64,000 nt of DNA from the NCBI RefSeq assembly GCF_003797825.1, contig NZ_RKME01000001.1:434001-498000 (forward strand). Direction: 5' to 3'. This document shows positions 19,630 to 27,997 of the stretch, one piece after another; position 1 is the first letter of the stretch, and the number at the start of each line of letters is the position of its first letter. The DNA is from Gordonia sp. OPL2. Lineage in GTDB: Bacteria; Actinomycetota; Actinomycetes; Mycobacteriales; Mycobacteriaceae. Position numbers and translations under genes: made by a program. Under the pieces are notes generated by a model that did not search any database, was not told where the DNA came from, and was given only the letters and a program-made list of their open reading frames with translations.

Positions 19630-21262
19630 AGTCCGTGAGTGACACCCGGCCGGCCATCACCAGGGTGCCGTCGTCGGCGGGCTGTTCGAAGATCACGTGC
19701 GAGTGACGCTCCTCGGTGATGAGGGTCGCGATCGTGTTGCCGAAGAGTGGACCCGCGACATCGGCCCACGACAGCGGTAGCGGCTCGATCCCGACGCGAC
19801 GCGCCCAGGCGCTCGTCAGTCGCGCCGCGCGCGGCGACCATGCATGCGCCAGAGCCGGTTTCACGTACGCCGGCACGTGGTTGTGGACGGGCGAACAGAC
19901 CAGCTGGTGGACCGGAACCGGTGATTCCCCGGGCAGTCGGGCGCGGGCCGCATAGCTGTGGTGGACATCGCCGGACAACACGGAGATGCTCGCCGGGCGC
20001 TGCTGGCCCTCGGAGTCCGCGACCCCGGTGATCAGTTCGCCCAGCCGCCGGAACGAGTCCATGAAGGCGGCCCAGTGTTCGAAATCGAGCGCCTGCCGGA
20101 TCTTTTCTCCCACTCGGCCGCGTAGCCCGTCCCGGCCCGCGGCGACCTCGTTCATCGCCTGCAGGTCGCCGAGCGCAGGAGGCAACAGCCACGGCAGCGA
20201 CGAGCCGAGGACCAGGTGATCGACGCCGCCGACGTCGTCGGTGAGTTGGTCGTCGAGCCAGGCGAACTCGCGATCACTCAACATCTCCCGCCGCCCGCCA
20301 GACAGAATGCGACCGTTTCGCGAGTCGATCATGATCAACCGTGCGTGGCCCAGGTCCCAGCGATAGCTGAATCGCAGGCCCTTGTCACCGTCGACATCGG
20401 TGTCCGCCCGGTCGGCCAGATCGGCGAGCAGCGGCCAACAGTCGCCGTTCGCGGCGAGCACCGCACGGAAGTCGTCGTCGGCCGCCAGCTGCGCAGGCGT
20501 CAGATTCCCGAGATGCTGATACACCCAGTACGAGGCGAGCCCGGCCCGGATCCGGTCGTGCCACCACGGGATCGTCGCCATCGTCGACCGCCACGCCCCC
20601 GACGTGTTCCAATCGTCGCGGATGTCGTGGTCGTCGAAGATCATGGCGGTCGACACCGTCGACATCATCCAGCGGATCTCCGGGTCACCCCAGGTGTGCC
20701 GGTAGAGACTCTCGTACTCGGTGAAGTCGACCACCTCGTTCGGCGGTCGTTTCACCCGCGCGGAACCGCGCCGCCGACCTGCCAGATGTTGACGGGCCTG
20801 CGGCGTCAGTTCGTCGGCGTACACCTGATCACCCAGCAGGACCAGGACGTCCGCCCATTGATCGACCGGGAGTTCGGACTGACGCGCGGCGTAGCTGTCG
20901 AGCGCGTCGATGCCGAGCTTCTCGTCGAGCGCTGCCTCGCCGGACTTCGGGTATCGGCAGGAACCGAAGACAACCCGACGGCTGTCTCGACGGCGGGGTC
21001 CCATCGTGCGGATCACGCTGGGCGGGTACGCGGAGTCCGTTTCGGGCCAACACTGCTGACCGTTGACGGCGACCGAGTACTCGACCGTCGTGTCCGGTGT
21101 CAGACCCTCGACGACGACGAGCGCGTAATGGCAACCGCGGACCTCGAATGTGCGTGCACGGCAGCCGAGAATCTCGATCTCGGCCCGCTCGTCCGTCTGC
21201 ACCCAGATCGTGGCGCTGGTGTCGTCGACGTGGCGAAGGATCGGTCCGAGAAGCAGGGGCAT
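19628..21262 (-). CDS. PhoD-like alkaline phosphatase family protein, without export signal
   Basis: 544 residues of the PhoD metallophosphatase family. An N-terminal fibronectin-like part (residues 1-90) is followed by the catalytic core: FGSCRYP, LLGDQVYADE, MIFDDHDIRDDWNTS and SVLSGDVHHSYAA carry the metal ligands. PhoD enzymes hydrolyse phosphomono- or diesters with Fe/Ca, usually after Tat export. Here the protein starts MPLLLGPILRHVDD with no twin-arginine signal, so it is probably cytoplasmic, as in a known actinobacterial subgroup. ATG 21262 is preferred; longer frames add unrelated sequence. It is divergent from the ThiD/PdxK gene. Confidence 0.85.
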   Translation of the reverse strand: MPLLLGPILRHVDDTSATIWVQTDERAEIEILGCRARTFEVRGCHYALVVVEGLTPDTTVEYSVAVNGQQCWPETDSAYPPSVIRTMGPRRRDSRRVVFGSCRYPKSGEAALDEKLGIDALDSYAARQSELPVDQWADVLVLLGDQVYADELTPQARQHLAGRRRGSARVKRPPNEVVDFTEYESLYRHTWGDPEIRWMMSTVSTAMIFDDHDIRDDWNTSGAWRSTMATIPWWHDRIRAGLASYWVYQHLGNLTPAQLAADDDFRAVLAANGDCWPLLADLADRADTDVDGDKGLRFSYRWDLGHARLIMIDSRNGRILSGGRREMLSDREFAWLDDQLTDDVGGVDHLVLGSSLPWLLPPALGDLQAMNEVAAGRDGLRGRVGEKIRQALDFEHWAAFMDSFRRLGELITGVADSEGQQRPASISVLSGDVHHSYAARARLPGESPVPVHQLVCSPVHNHVPAYVKPALAHAWSPRAARLTSAWARRVGIEPLPLSWADVAGPLFGNTIATLITEERHSHVIFEQPADDGTLVMAGRVSLTD

Positions 21263-21389
21263 CGATTCAGCGTAGTGTCCTGGGACGGGAGTTCGTCGCC
21301 GGAATCCGGCCGGGAGGTCGGTGGCTGGCACAACACGCGCGGCCGGGGCAGCATGGCGATCGGACGACGACGGAGTAAGGAGTGCAATC

Positions 21390-22178
21390 GTGACACCGAT
21401 CTCGTATGTCATCGCCGGCTCGGAGGCGACCGGGGGTGCCGGCATCCAGGCCGACCTGCGGACGTTCCAACAGTTGGGCACCTACGGGGTCGGCACGATC
21501 ACCTGCATCGTGTCGTTCGACCCCGCCGCCGGCTGGGGTCATCGTTTCGTTCCCATCGCCGCGCCGGTGATCGCGGATCAGATCGAGGCCGCGACAGCGG
21601 CACATGAGCCGGAAGTCGTCAAGATCGGCATGCTCGGGACACCCGAGACCATCGCCACCGTCGCCGAGCAGCTGCGCGCGCGCACCTGGCGTCACGTCGT
21701 CGTCGACCCGGTGCTCATCTGCAAGGGTCAGGAGCCGGGCGCCGCCCTGGACACCGACAACGCGCTGCGCACAGAGATCCTGCCGCTCGCGACGGTGGTG
21801 ACGCCCAATCTGTTCGAGGCGTGCACTCTCGCCGGGATGGACTCGATCGAGTCGGTCGAGGACCTCACGGAGGCCGCCATACGGATCGCCGACCTCGGGC
21901 CGGCGGTGGTGGTCGTCAAGGGTGGCGTCGGTCTCGGTGGGGATGAGGCGATCGACGTGGTGTTCGACGGAACCGACACGACGATCCTGCGTGCTCCCAA
22001 GGTCGGCGAGGAACGGGTCTCGGGCGCGGGCTGTGTCTTCGCGGCGTCGACGACGGCCGAACTCGCGAAGGGCGCCGACGTGGTCGATGCGGTGCAGACC
22101 GCGAAACAGTTCACGCATTCCGGCATCGTCGGCCGCCTGGCGTCGAACGCGCCGTTCGACGCCGTACTGCCGCGCTGA
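21390..22178 (+). CDS. ThiD/PdxK-type pyridoxine or hydroxymethylpyrimidine kinase
   Basis: 262 residues of the ribokinase superfamily, ThiD subgroup. AGSEATGGAGIQADLRTF is the substrate-binding start, VDPVLICKG and TPNLFEA are mid-domain blocks, and VSGAGCVFAAS forms the anion hole with the catalytic position as GAGC rather than GTGC, typical of the pyridoxal-kinase-like members. It phosphorylates pyridoxine/pyridoxal or HMP using ATP. Context does not decide which. GTG 21390 has AAGGAG seven bases upstream. A 17 bp tandem repeat begins at its stop codon. Confidence 0.8.
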   Translation: MTPISYVIAGSEATGGAGIQADLRTFQQLGTYGVGTITCIVSFDPAAGWGHRFVPIAAPVIADQIEAATAAHEPEVVKIGMLGTPETIATVAEQLRARTWRHVVVDPVLICKGQEPGAALDTDNALRTEILPLATVVTPNLFEACTLAGMDSIESVEDLTEAAIRIADLGPAVVVVKGGVGLGGDEAIDVVFDGTDTTILRAPKVGEERVSGAGCVFAASTTAELAKGADVVDAVQTAKQFTHSGIVGRLASNAPFDAVLPR

Positions 22179-22271
22179 ACTGTGCTGTCCGCTGCGGTCT
22201 GATGAGCTCTGCTGCCCACTGAGCTCTGCTGCCCACTGAGTTCTGCTGCCCGATGAGTTCTGGTCGGCGCT
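22177..22271. repeat. 17 bp tandem repeat starting at the ThiD/PdxK stop codon
   Basis: The unit GAGCTCTGCTGCCCACT occurs twice exactly (22204-22220, 22221-22237), a third time with three changes (22238-22254), and decayed at 22255-22271. A related copy at 22177-22193 overlaps the stop codon. The array ends about 40 bp before the next gene, so it may lie in the mRNA leader of that gene. No hairpin is obvious. Confidence 0.75.
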
Positions 22272-22308
22272 CGGGTCTATCCCGGACGTGCAGACGAAAG
22301 GAACGAGC

Positions 22309-22614
22309 ATGATCATCGTGGCCGGACACATCATCGTCGACTCCGACGACCGCGACAGCTACCTGAGCGAGTGCGCGGCCGTGATCGAACAGGCCCGGAG
22401 CACGCCTGGATGTCTCGATTTCGCACTCTCGGCGGATCTGATCGACCCGACACGGATCAACGTGTTCGAACGTTGGGGTGATGTCGAGGCACTCACAGCG
22501 TTCCGCGGGGACGGGCCGTCGAGCGACCAGCAGCAGACCATTCGTGATGCCGATGTCCGTGAGTTCGACGTGCGGGAGGCCGATGCCACGGAGTCGGGGA
22601 CCTCGGCTACCTGA
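22309..22614 (+). CDS. antibiotic biosynthesis monooxygenase (ABM) domain protein
   Basis: 101 residues, a single ABM/YgiN-like ferredoxin-fold domain: MIIVAGHIIV, then the central helix EQARSTPGCLDFALSAD and INVFERWGDVEALTAFR. Members are dimeric and include cofactor-free monooxygenases of quinols; the substrate here is unknown. ATG 22309 follows AAAGGA; an in-frame GTG lies 21 bases upstream. It may be co-transcribed with the ThiD/PdxK gene across the repeat array. Confidence 0.8.
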   Translation: MIIVAGHIIVDSDDRDSYLSECAAVIEQARSTPGCLDFALSADLIDPTRINVFERWGDVEALTAFRGDGPSSDQQQTIRDADVREFDVREADATESGTSAT

Positions 22615-22651
22615 GGGTGGCATCTGGATCAGGGTGCCGCAGTGTCGTCGA

Positions 22652-22667
22652 GGACAGCGGGCTGTCC
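22652..22667. terminator. small hairpin between convergent ABM and GAF-ANTAR genes
   Basis: A 7 bp stem, GGACAGC (22652-22658) with GCTGTCC (22661-22667), lies in the 89 bp between two convergent stops. It is short, so it is only a candidate terminator. Confidence 0.4.
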
Positions 22668-22703
22668 CGCGAAAGGCGTCTCGAGCACGTGGCGATGTCG
22701 GTG

Positions 22704-23405
22704 TCAGGCCGGTTCGTCGCCTGACCGCTCCGCATCGATGATCTGACCGGCGACGGCGATCAGGGGGGTGTTGGTGTCCTGCGAGAGCCGCCGGAGCAGT
22801 TCGAACGCCTGCACGGCGTCGATCGAGAAACGTTCCATGATCATGCCTTTTGCCTGACCGATCTGATCTCGGCTGGCGAGCGCGCTACGGAAGTCGCCCT
22901 GTTGGCGTGCGCGGAACAGGGCAAGGGCCGCATGTGTGGCAAACACCAGACCGACCTCTTCCGACTCGTCGTCGAAGACGCCGGGCTCGTCGGAGAAGAG
23001 GTTGAGGGCGCCCATCGCGCCACGGTGCGTGAACAGCTGGAAGGACAGACTCGACCGCGCCGGCGTCTCCTCGAGGGTTCTGCGAGACAGTTCCGGCCAG
23101 CGCGGATCGGTGGCGATGTCGTCGACACGGACCATCTGTTGTTGCCAGGCGGCCTCCAGGCACGGCCCCTGACCGGTCTCTTTCTGGAGACGATCGAGAT
23201 GGGTCATCACCTCATCGGTCGGGGCGAGCGTGTCGAAAGTGCTCTGGTCCCGGTCCACGACGAGCACCCCCGCGTAGCGCACCCCGGGTACGTTCGCCAC
23301 CGCTCCGGCGGTGATCGCCGCGATCACGCGGTCGGTCGCGTCGTCCGACTCGGGCACGGCATGCATCGTCCGTGCGAGGTCGGCGATGGCCCGATGGACG
23401 TTCAT
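22704..23405 (-). CDS. GAF-ANTAR transcription antitermination regulator
   Basis: 233 residues. A GAF sensor domain spans about 15-165 (YAGVLVVDRDQSTFDTLAPTD; TGQGPCLEAAWQQQMVRVDD) and an ANTAR RNA-binding domain fills the C-terminus (SRDQIGQAKGMIMERFSID; AFELLRRLSQDTN). ANTAR proteins bind paired hairpins in nascent RNA and prevent termination; in mycobacteria they act on lipid and redox genes. The signal sensed here is unknown. The gene is divergent from the acyl-CoA ligase gene at 23609 with about 200 bp between. Confidence 0.9.
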   Translation of the reverse strand: MNVHRAIADLARTMHAVPESDDATDRVIAAITAGAVANVPGVRYAGVLVVDRDQSTFDTLAPTDEVMTHLDRLQKETGQGPCLEAAWQQQMVRVDDIATDPRWPELSRRTLEETPARSSLSFQLFTHRGAMGALNLFSDEPGVFDDESEEVGLVFATHAALALFRARQQGDFRSALASRDQIGQAKGMIMERFSIDAVQAFELLRRLSQDTNTPLIAVAGQIIDAERSGDEPA

Positions 23406-23608
23406 GATCGGCTCCTCACGTCGCGCGTCGTCAGGTTCACCATAGGCTCACGGTCGTCTGTCGTGGGTGACTCCGCCGGGTGGCCTGTCGCAGATTCCGA
23501 GACCCGCCCCGATGATCCGGCTCCGGTCCTACTGTGTGATCGACAGCACGTCCACACGGCGTCGTGTGCCGCTGTGCCGGTACCGCGCAGAACGACGAGG
23601 AGATCGCC

Positions 23609-25216
23609 ATGACCGTCACCGCCCAATCGTCCAGTGACCTTGGCGCCGAACCGATCCGGTCGCGGCGCAACCACTGGAACAACCAGGTCCGTCGACATGC
23701 CTTCATGACGCCGGACCGGGTGGCGGTCACCTATCTGGACAGGTCCACCACCTGGAGCGACCTCGACCGGCGATCACGGGCGTTCGCCGCCGCCCTGCAT
23801 CGTCGCGGCGTCGGCTTCGGCGACCGCGTCCTGATGGCACTGCTCAATCGAACCGAGTACGTCGAAGCGGTACTGGGCGCCAACCTGATCGGGGCGATAC
23901 CGGTACCGGTGAACATCCGGATGAGTCCTGCGGAAGTCGGCTTCCTCGCGACCGACAGCGGTGCCCGGGTCATCGTCACCGAGAAGGTGCTCTCGCCGCT
24001 GGCGGATGCCGTGAGCGCGTCGACCGGCACCATCGAGACGACCATCGTCGTCGACGGGGGCGACGACCCCGCACACCTCGGCTACGAGTCGCTGCTCGCC
24101 GAAGACGCCGCGGACCTGCCCGAGATCGACGTACCCGAGGACGCTGTCGCGCTCATCATGTACACCTCGGGCACGACCGGTAAACCCAAGGGCGCCATGT
24201 TGACCCACACCAATCTGCAAGCCCAGGCGGTGACGACGATCAGCGCTGCGGAAAGTCATTCCGACGACGACGTCGCGTCCGTCGTCCCGCCCATCTTCCA
24301 CATCGCCGGAATCGCGGCATTCGCCCCGGTCTTCTATCGCGGGGTCCGGGCGGTGATACATCCATTGGGCGCCTTCGACCCCGAGAAAATGCTCGACACG
24401 CTCGAGCGCGAGGGCACGACGTCGGTGTTCATGGTCCCGGCGCAGTGGCAGGCGGTCTGCGCGGCGCAAAAGGCCCGGCCGCGCGACCTGAAGCTCCACA
24501 CGATCAGCTGGGGCGCCGCACCCGCGTCGGACACCATCCTCAACGCGATGAGTGAATCGTTCCCCGCCGCCCTCAACATGACCGCCTTCGGTCAGACCGA
24601 GATGTCGCCGGTCACGTGCCTGCTCGAGGGGAAGGACGCACTTCGCAAGATCGGGTCCATCGGCAAGGTCGTCCCCGCGGTCACCGCGCGCATCGTCGAT
24701 CCCCTGATGAACGATGTGAAGCAGGGCGAGGTCGGTGAGATCGTCTACCGCGGACCGAATCTGATGGCCGGCTATTGGCAGAACCCGCAGGCGACCGCGG
24801 ATGCGTTCCGCGGAGGCTGGTTTCACTCGGGCGACCTGGTGCGTGAGGACGAGGAGGGATTCCTCTACGTCGTCGACCGGGCCAAGGACATGATCATCTC
24901 CGGCGGCGAGAACATCTACTGCGCCGAGGTGGAGAACGTCCTCTACGGTCACCCCGGGATCGCGGAGGCCGCGATCATCGGTCGCGCACATGAGAAATGG
25001 GGAGAGGTCCCCGTCGCTGTCGTCGTCCTCGCCGACGGTGTGACCGCCCTGACCCTCGAGGAGCTCGAGCCCTACCTCAACGAGAATCTCGCGCGGTTCA
25101 AGCAGCCGAAGGATCTGATCGTGGTCGACGAGCTACCGCGGAACGCGGGCGGCAAAGTGGTCAAACCCCGGCTGCGGGACGCCTACGGCAGCAAGGATGC
25201 AGGGCTGGCCGACTAG
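23609..25216 (+). CDS. acyl-CoA synthetase, FadD5-like
   Basis: 535 residues of the ANL superfamily. The P-loop motif is IMYTSGTTGKPKGAM, the A5 motif NMTAFGQTEMSP, the A7 motif GWFHSGDLVREDEEG, and the A10 lysine lies in PRNAGGKVVKPRLR. It activates a carboxylic acid to the AMP ester and then the CoA thioester. The N-terminal part (RRNHWNNQVRRHA) recalls FadD5 of Mycobacterium tuberculosis, which sits by a mammalian-cell-entry locus, but no mce gene is here. Substrate chain length cannot be read. Start ATG 23609 with GAGGAG upstream; the VOC protein gene follows 116 bp later. Confidence 0.88.
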   Translation: MTVTAQSSSDLGAEPIRSRRNHWNNQVRRHAFMTPDRVAVTYLDRSTTWSDLDRRSRAFAAALHRRGVGFGDRVLMALLNRTEYVEAVLGANLIGAIPVPVNIRMSPAEVGFLATDSGARVIVTEKVLSPLADAVSASTGTIETTIVVDGGDDPAHLGYESLLAEDAADLPEIDVPEDAVALIMYTSGTTGKPKGAMLTHTNLQAQAVTTISAAESHSDDDVASVVPPIFHIAGIAAFAPVFYRGVRAVIHPLGAFDPEKMLDTLEREGTTSVFMVPAQWQAVCAAQKARPRDLKLHTISWGAAPASDTILNAMSESFPAALNMTAFGQTEMSPVTCLLEGKDALRKIGSIGKVVPAVTARIVDPLMNDVKQGEVGEIVYRGPNLMAGYWQNPQATADAFRGGWFHSGDLVREDEEGFLYVVDRAKDMIISGGENIYCAEVENVLYGHPGIAEAAIIGRAHEKWGEVPVAVVVLADGVTALTLEELEPYLNENLARFKQPKDLIVVDELPRNAGGKVVKPRLRDAYGSKDAGLAD

Positions 25217-25332
25217 CCTGGCCCCGGCCGATTCAGTGCAGCGTCTTGTGCCGCGTGGGTGTCGCGCCCGATGAGTTCCGACGCTTGGTGAGGTCTGCCC
25301 CATGGACGCCACCGAGAGAGAGGACGATCGCC

Positions 25333-25707
25333 ATGACCGCGACCACCCGCGTCATCAGCGTTTCCATTCCCGTCGCAGATCAGGACAAGGCCATGCGCTA
25401 TTACACCGAGGTGCTCGGCTGTGATCTGGTCACCGACACCGAGGTCTGGCCGGGCGCCCGTCTGGTTGAGGTTCGCCCACCGGGGTCGGCGGTCTCGTTG
25501 CTGTTGCTCCCACCGGACAGTGAGATCCCTGTGGCCGTCAGGCTGGGGACATCCGATGCCGACGAGGCCCACGCACGGATCACCGCCTCCGGAATCGCGC
25601 CCTACAACGACGAGCCGCTCCGCTGGGAAGGCGTGCCACCGATGTTCGCGTTCGCCGACCCCGACGGGAACACCCTGGTGTATCTGGAGGAGGCCGTCGG
25701 CACCTGA
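25333..25707 (+). CDS. VOC superfamily (glyoxalase/bleomycin resistance-like) protein
   Basis: 124 residues, two beta-alpha-beta-beta-beta motifs of the vicinal-oxygen-chelate fold: SIPVADQDKAMRYYTEVLGC at the start and FAFADPDGNTLVYLEE at the end, where the Glu is a probable metal ligand. Substrate unknown; members include glyoxalases, dioxygenases and antibiotic-binding proteins. ATG 25333 follows GAGAGGA with good spacing. Confidence 0.88.
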   Translation: MTATTRVISVSIPVADQDKAMRYYTEVLGCDLVTDTEVWPGARLVEVRPPGSAVSLLLLPPDSEIPVAVRLGTSDADEAHARITASGIAPYNDEPLRWEGVPPMFAFADPDGNTLVYLEEAVGT

Positions 25708-25782
25708 GTCCGATTCACTTCGACCGTTTCGCCCGATTCCAACCCTGTGACCTGCGACGTCGGATTTCGAGTAGCGCGGAAG

Positions 25783-25801
25783 TAATGTTAGCCTTCCCTA
25801 C
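25783..25801 (+). promoter_or_regulatory. candidate IdeR/DtxR iron box upstream of FMO gene
   Basis: TAATGTTAGCCTTCCCTAC matches 16 of 19 positions of the IdeR consensus TWAGGTWAGSCTWACCTWA on either strand. It lies 97 bp before the flavin monooxygenase start in an AT-richer intergenic stretch, a natural place for a promoter. Repression of the monooxygenase by IdeR plus Fe(II) is inferred. Confidence 0.6.
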
Positions 25802-25897
25802 GAAATCCGAGGTTGCCTGCGGCGCCGGACAATTCGGACATAGCTGACGTCTCCGATTTTCATCAGTCGAGTTCGCTGGTCATCTCGGAGGTCGGTC

Positions 25898-27598
25898 ATG
25901 AAGGTATGTGTCGTCGGAGCGGGCCCGTGTGGACTCACCACGATCAAGCAACTCCTCGACGAGGGGCACGAGGTCGTCTGTTACGAGAAGAACGACGACA
26001 TCGGGGGCATCTGGCTGCGCCACGACCGAGACGCGGGGCAGACGAAGGCGTTCGACAATCTGCTGCTGACCATCTCGATGAAGCTCATGGCCTACTCGGA
26101 TCTTCCGTTCGACGGCGGGCGCGTCTTCGCCTCGCGCGGACAGTACTTCGGCTATCTGGAGGAGTACGCCGATCGGTTCGGGCTCCGTGAGCACATCCGG
26201 TTCGGCCATGTGGTGACCGATGTGGCACGGGGCCGGGACGACTGGACCGTCTCGGCGTCCCGCAATGGTGTCGACACTCGCGAGGTGTTCGACGCGGTCG
26301 CGATCTGCTCGGGGCCGTTCAAGACGCCGAACACCGCCATCGCCGGACTCGAGGACTTCACCGGCGAGATCGTCCACTCCGCCGATTACCGCAACAGCGA
26401 CCGGTTCCGCGGACGACGCGTGCTGATCGTCGGCCTGGCGGAGTCGGGTGCGGACATCGTCCGCGAGATCGGCGACGTCGCAGCATCGTGCACGCTGGCG
26501 ATCCGCTCCTACACGTATCTCCTCCCGCGCATCCACGGCAACCGGACGACGGACCAGGGGACGGTCCGGGCCCATCATCACGAGATGTGCCGTCGCGCCA
26601 CCGATCAGCCGTTCGCGCTGGACAGCTTCTGGGGACGCAGCGGGATCGCCAAGGCCGTGTTCCTCACCGCCGCACTGGTGTACGGATTCGCCGCAACAAT
26701 GATCGGCGCAATCCGCGATCGGGTGCGGCCTCGTCCGGCAGCGCGACGACAGGTCGACCCGATGGGACAGCCGGCCGATCCGCCGATGCTCGACGTCGAC
26801 ACGCTCGACAACGAGGCGAACTGGGATCTGATCAGGACCTGGAACCGTCGTTCCCACCCCGACGGGAGCTGGGCGCAGCGAGGAATCTTCTGCAAGAATG
26901 TCAGCTTCGTCCCCGGGATCGTGGCCGGTCGCATCATCCTGAACGACAAGGGAATCCAACGGTCCGACGGCAACCGGGTGTTCTTCGGGGACTCGACGGT
27001 CGCGGAGTTCGACGCGATCGTGCTGTGCACCGGCTACACCACCGAGAAGCTCGCGATCGGCGATCTGCAGGTGAAGGACGGCAACGTCCGCACCCTGTAC
27101 AAGCACTTCCTGCACCCCGAACACCAGGGGAGTGCGGCGTTCATCGGGTTCGTCCGTCCGTTCTCGGGCGGTATCCCCATCTGCGCCGAGATGCAGGCGC
27201 GCTACTTCGCCCAGCTGTGCAGCGGGAAGGTGCAGATCCCCGACAACATCGACGAGGTGATCGGCCGCGAGAAGGAGTGGGAGGAGTACTGGACCGAGCT
27301 CAGCCCACGGCACACCGAGGCGATCCCATCGCAGATCCTCTACCTCGACGCCCTCGCGCGCGAGATCGGCTGCCTCGTGCCGATGCGCAGACTCGTCCTC
27401 GATCCGAAGTTGTTCGTGCAGATCTGGTTCGGCAGCTTCAATCCCTCCTGCTATCGCATCGTCGGCCCGCACAGCCGCGGTCGGGCTGCGCTGGACGACC
27501 TGTACTCGGAGCCGGTAGAGAACAGGGGCGAACTGGCTTTTCGGACCCCCCTTCGGCAACTGCTCCCGTCGTCGGTGCATCCGAAGCACGCGATGTAA
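25898..27598 (+). CDS. flavin-containing monooxygenase (class B)
   Basis: 566 residues. The FAD motif is CVVGAGPCGLTT at the N-terminus, and the FMO fingerprint FxGxxxHxxxY is present as FTGEIVHSADY near 150. The second dinucleotide motif, for NADPH, reads VGLAESGAD, so the middle Gly of GxGxxG is Ala. It should hydroxylate a soft nucleophile (N or S) using NADPH and O2; amine, thioether or siderophore-precursor substrates are all possible. Start ATG 25898 has GGAGG six bases upstream. The upstream iron box suggests expression under low iron. Confidence 0.85.
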   Translation: MKVCVVGAGPCGLTTIKQLLDEGHEVVCYEKNDDIGGIWLRHDRDAGQTKAFDNLLLTISMKLMAYSDLPFDGGRVFASRGQYFGYLEEYADRFGLREHIRFGHVVTDVARGRDDWTVSASRNGVDTREVFDAVAICSGPFKTPNTAIAGLEDFTGEIVHSADYRNSDRFRGRRVLIVGLAESGADIVREIGDVAASCTLAIRSYTYLLPRIHGNRTTDQGTVRAHHHEMCRRATDQPFALDSFWGRSGIAKAVFLTAALVYGFAATMIGAIRDRVRPRPAARRQVDPMGQPADPPMLDVDTLDNEANWDLIRTWNRRSHPDGSWAQRGIFCKNVSFVPGIVAGRIILNDKGIQRSDGNRVFFGDSTVAEFDAIVLCTGYTTEKLAIGDLQVKDGNVRTLYKHFLHPEHQGSAAFIGFVRPFSGGIPICAEMQARYFAQLCSGKVQIPDNIDEVIGREKEWEEYWTELSPRHTEAIPSQILYLDALAREIGCLVPMRRLVLDPKLFVQIWFGSFNPSCYRIVGPHSRGRAALDDLYSEPVENRGELAFRTPLRQLLPSSVHPKHAM

Positions 27599-27617
27599 CC
27601 GGGCGCGCCGCGGGGTC

Positions 27618-27652
27618 TTGAACATACAACCGATTGGTTGTATGTTGAGGAC
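27618..27652 (+). promoter_or_regulatory. promoter with embedded ArsR operator; likely leaderless mRNA
   Basis: A sigma-70-like promoter, TTGAAC (27618-27623), 17 bases, TATGTT (27641-27646), is covered by a perfect inverted repeat: AACATACAACC (27621-27631) and GGTTGTATGTT (27636-27646) around GATT. The expected transcription start, seven bases past the -10, is the G of the GTG at 27653. Binding of the ArsR product here would block the polymerase. Confidence 0.65.
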
Positions 27653-27994
27653 GTGACCGAAGACCACGAGGACAGGGCCGACGCACTGTTCCACGCACTC
27701 TCGGATCGGACGCGGCGTGACATCATGCGCCGCGTGCTGAGCGGGGAGCATTCGGTCTCGGTGCTCGCGGCGAAGTACGACATGAGCTTCGCCGCCGTGC
27801 AGAAACACGTCGCCGTGCTGGAACGCGCAGGTCTTCTGACCAAGCGTCGCAGCGGTCGCGAGCAACTGGCCACCGGCGATGTGACCGCGGTACGTGCCGT
27901 GTCGACCATGCTCACCGAGCTCGAACAGGTGTGGCGAGGTCGGATTGCGCGCATCGATGAACTCATCTCGACCGAATCGACCCAGGAGGACTGA
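27653..27994 (+). CDS. ArsR-family transcriptional repressor (SdpR-like)
   Basis: 113 residues, winged helix-turn-helix. The N-terminal helix ADALFHALSDRTRRDIMRRV and the recognition part MSFAAVQKHVAVLERAGLL are typical of the ArsR subgroup paired with AHSA1 proteins; no metal-binding cysteines are present. GTG 27653 is chosen because it coincides with the predicted transcription start and preserves the first helix; a GAGG two bases upstream is too close to act as a ribosome site, which supports leaderless translation. It precedes the AHSA1 gene by three bases, one operon, and probably represses itself. Confidence 0.9.
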   Translation: MTEDHEDRADALFHALSDRTRRDIMRRVLSGEHSVSVLAAKYDMSFAAVQKHVAVLERAGLLTKRRSGREQLATGDVTAVRAVSTMLTELEQVWRGRIARIDELISTESTQED

Positions 27995-27997
27995 ACA

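Noticed and set aside
22177..22271. Repeat array considered as a CRISPR
   Set aside because: Units of 17 bp are directly adjacent with no spacers, and no cas gene is present.
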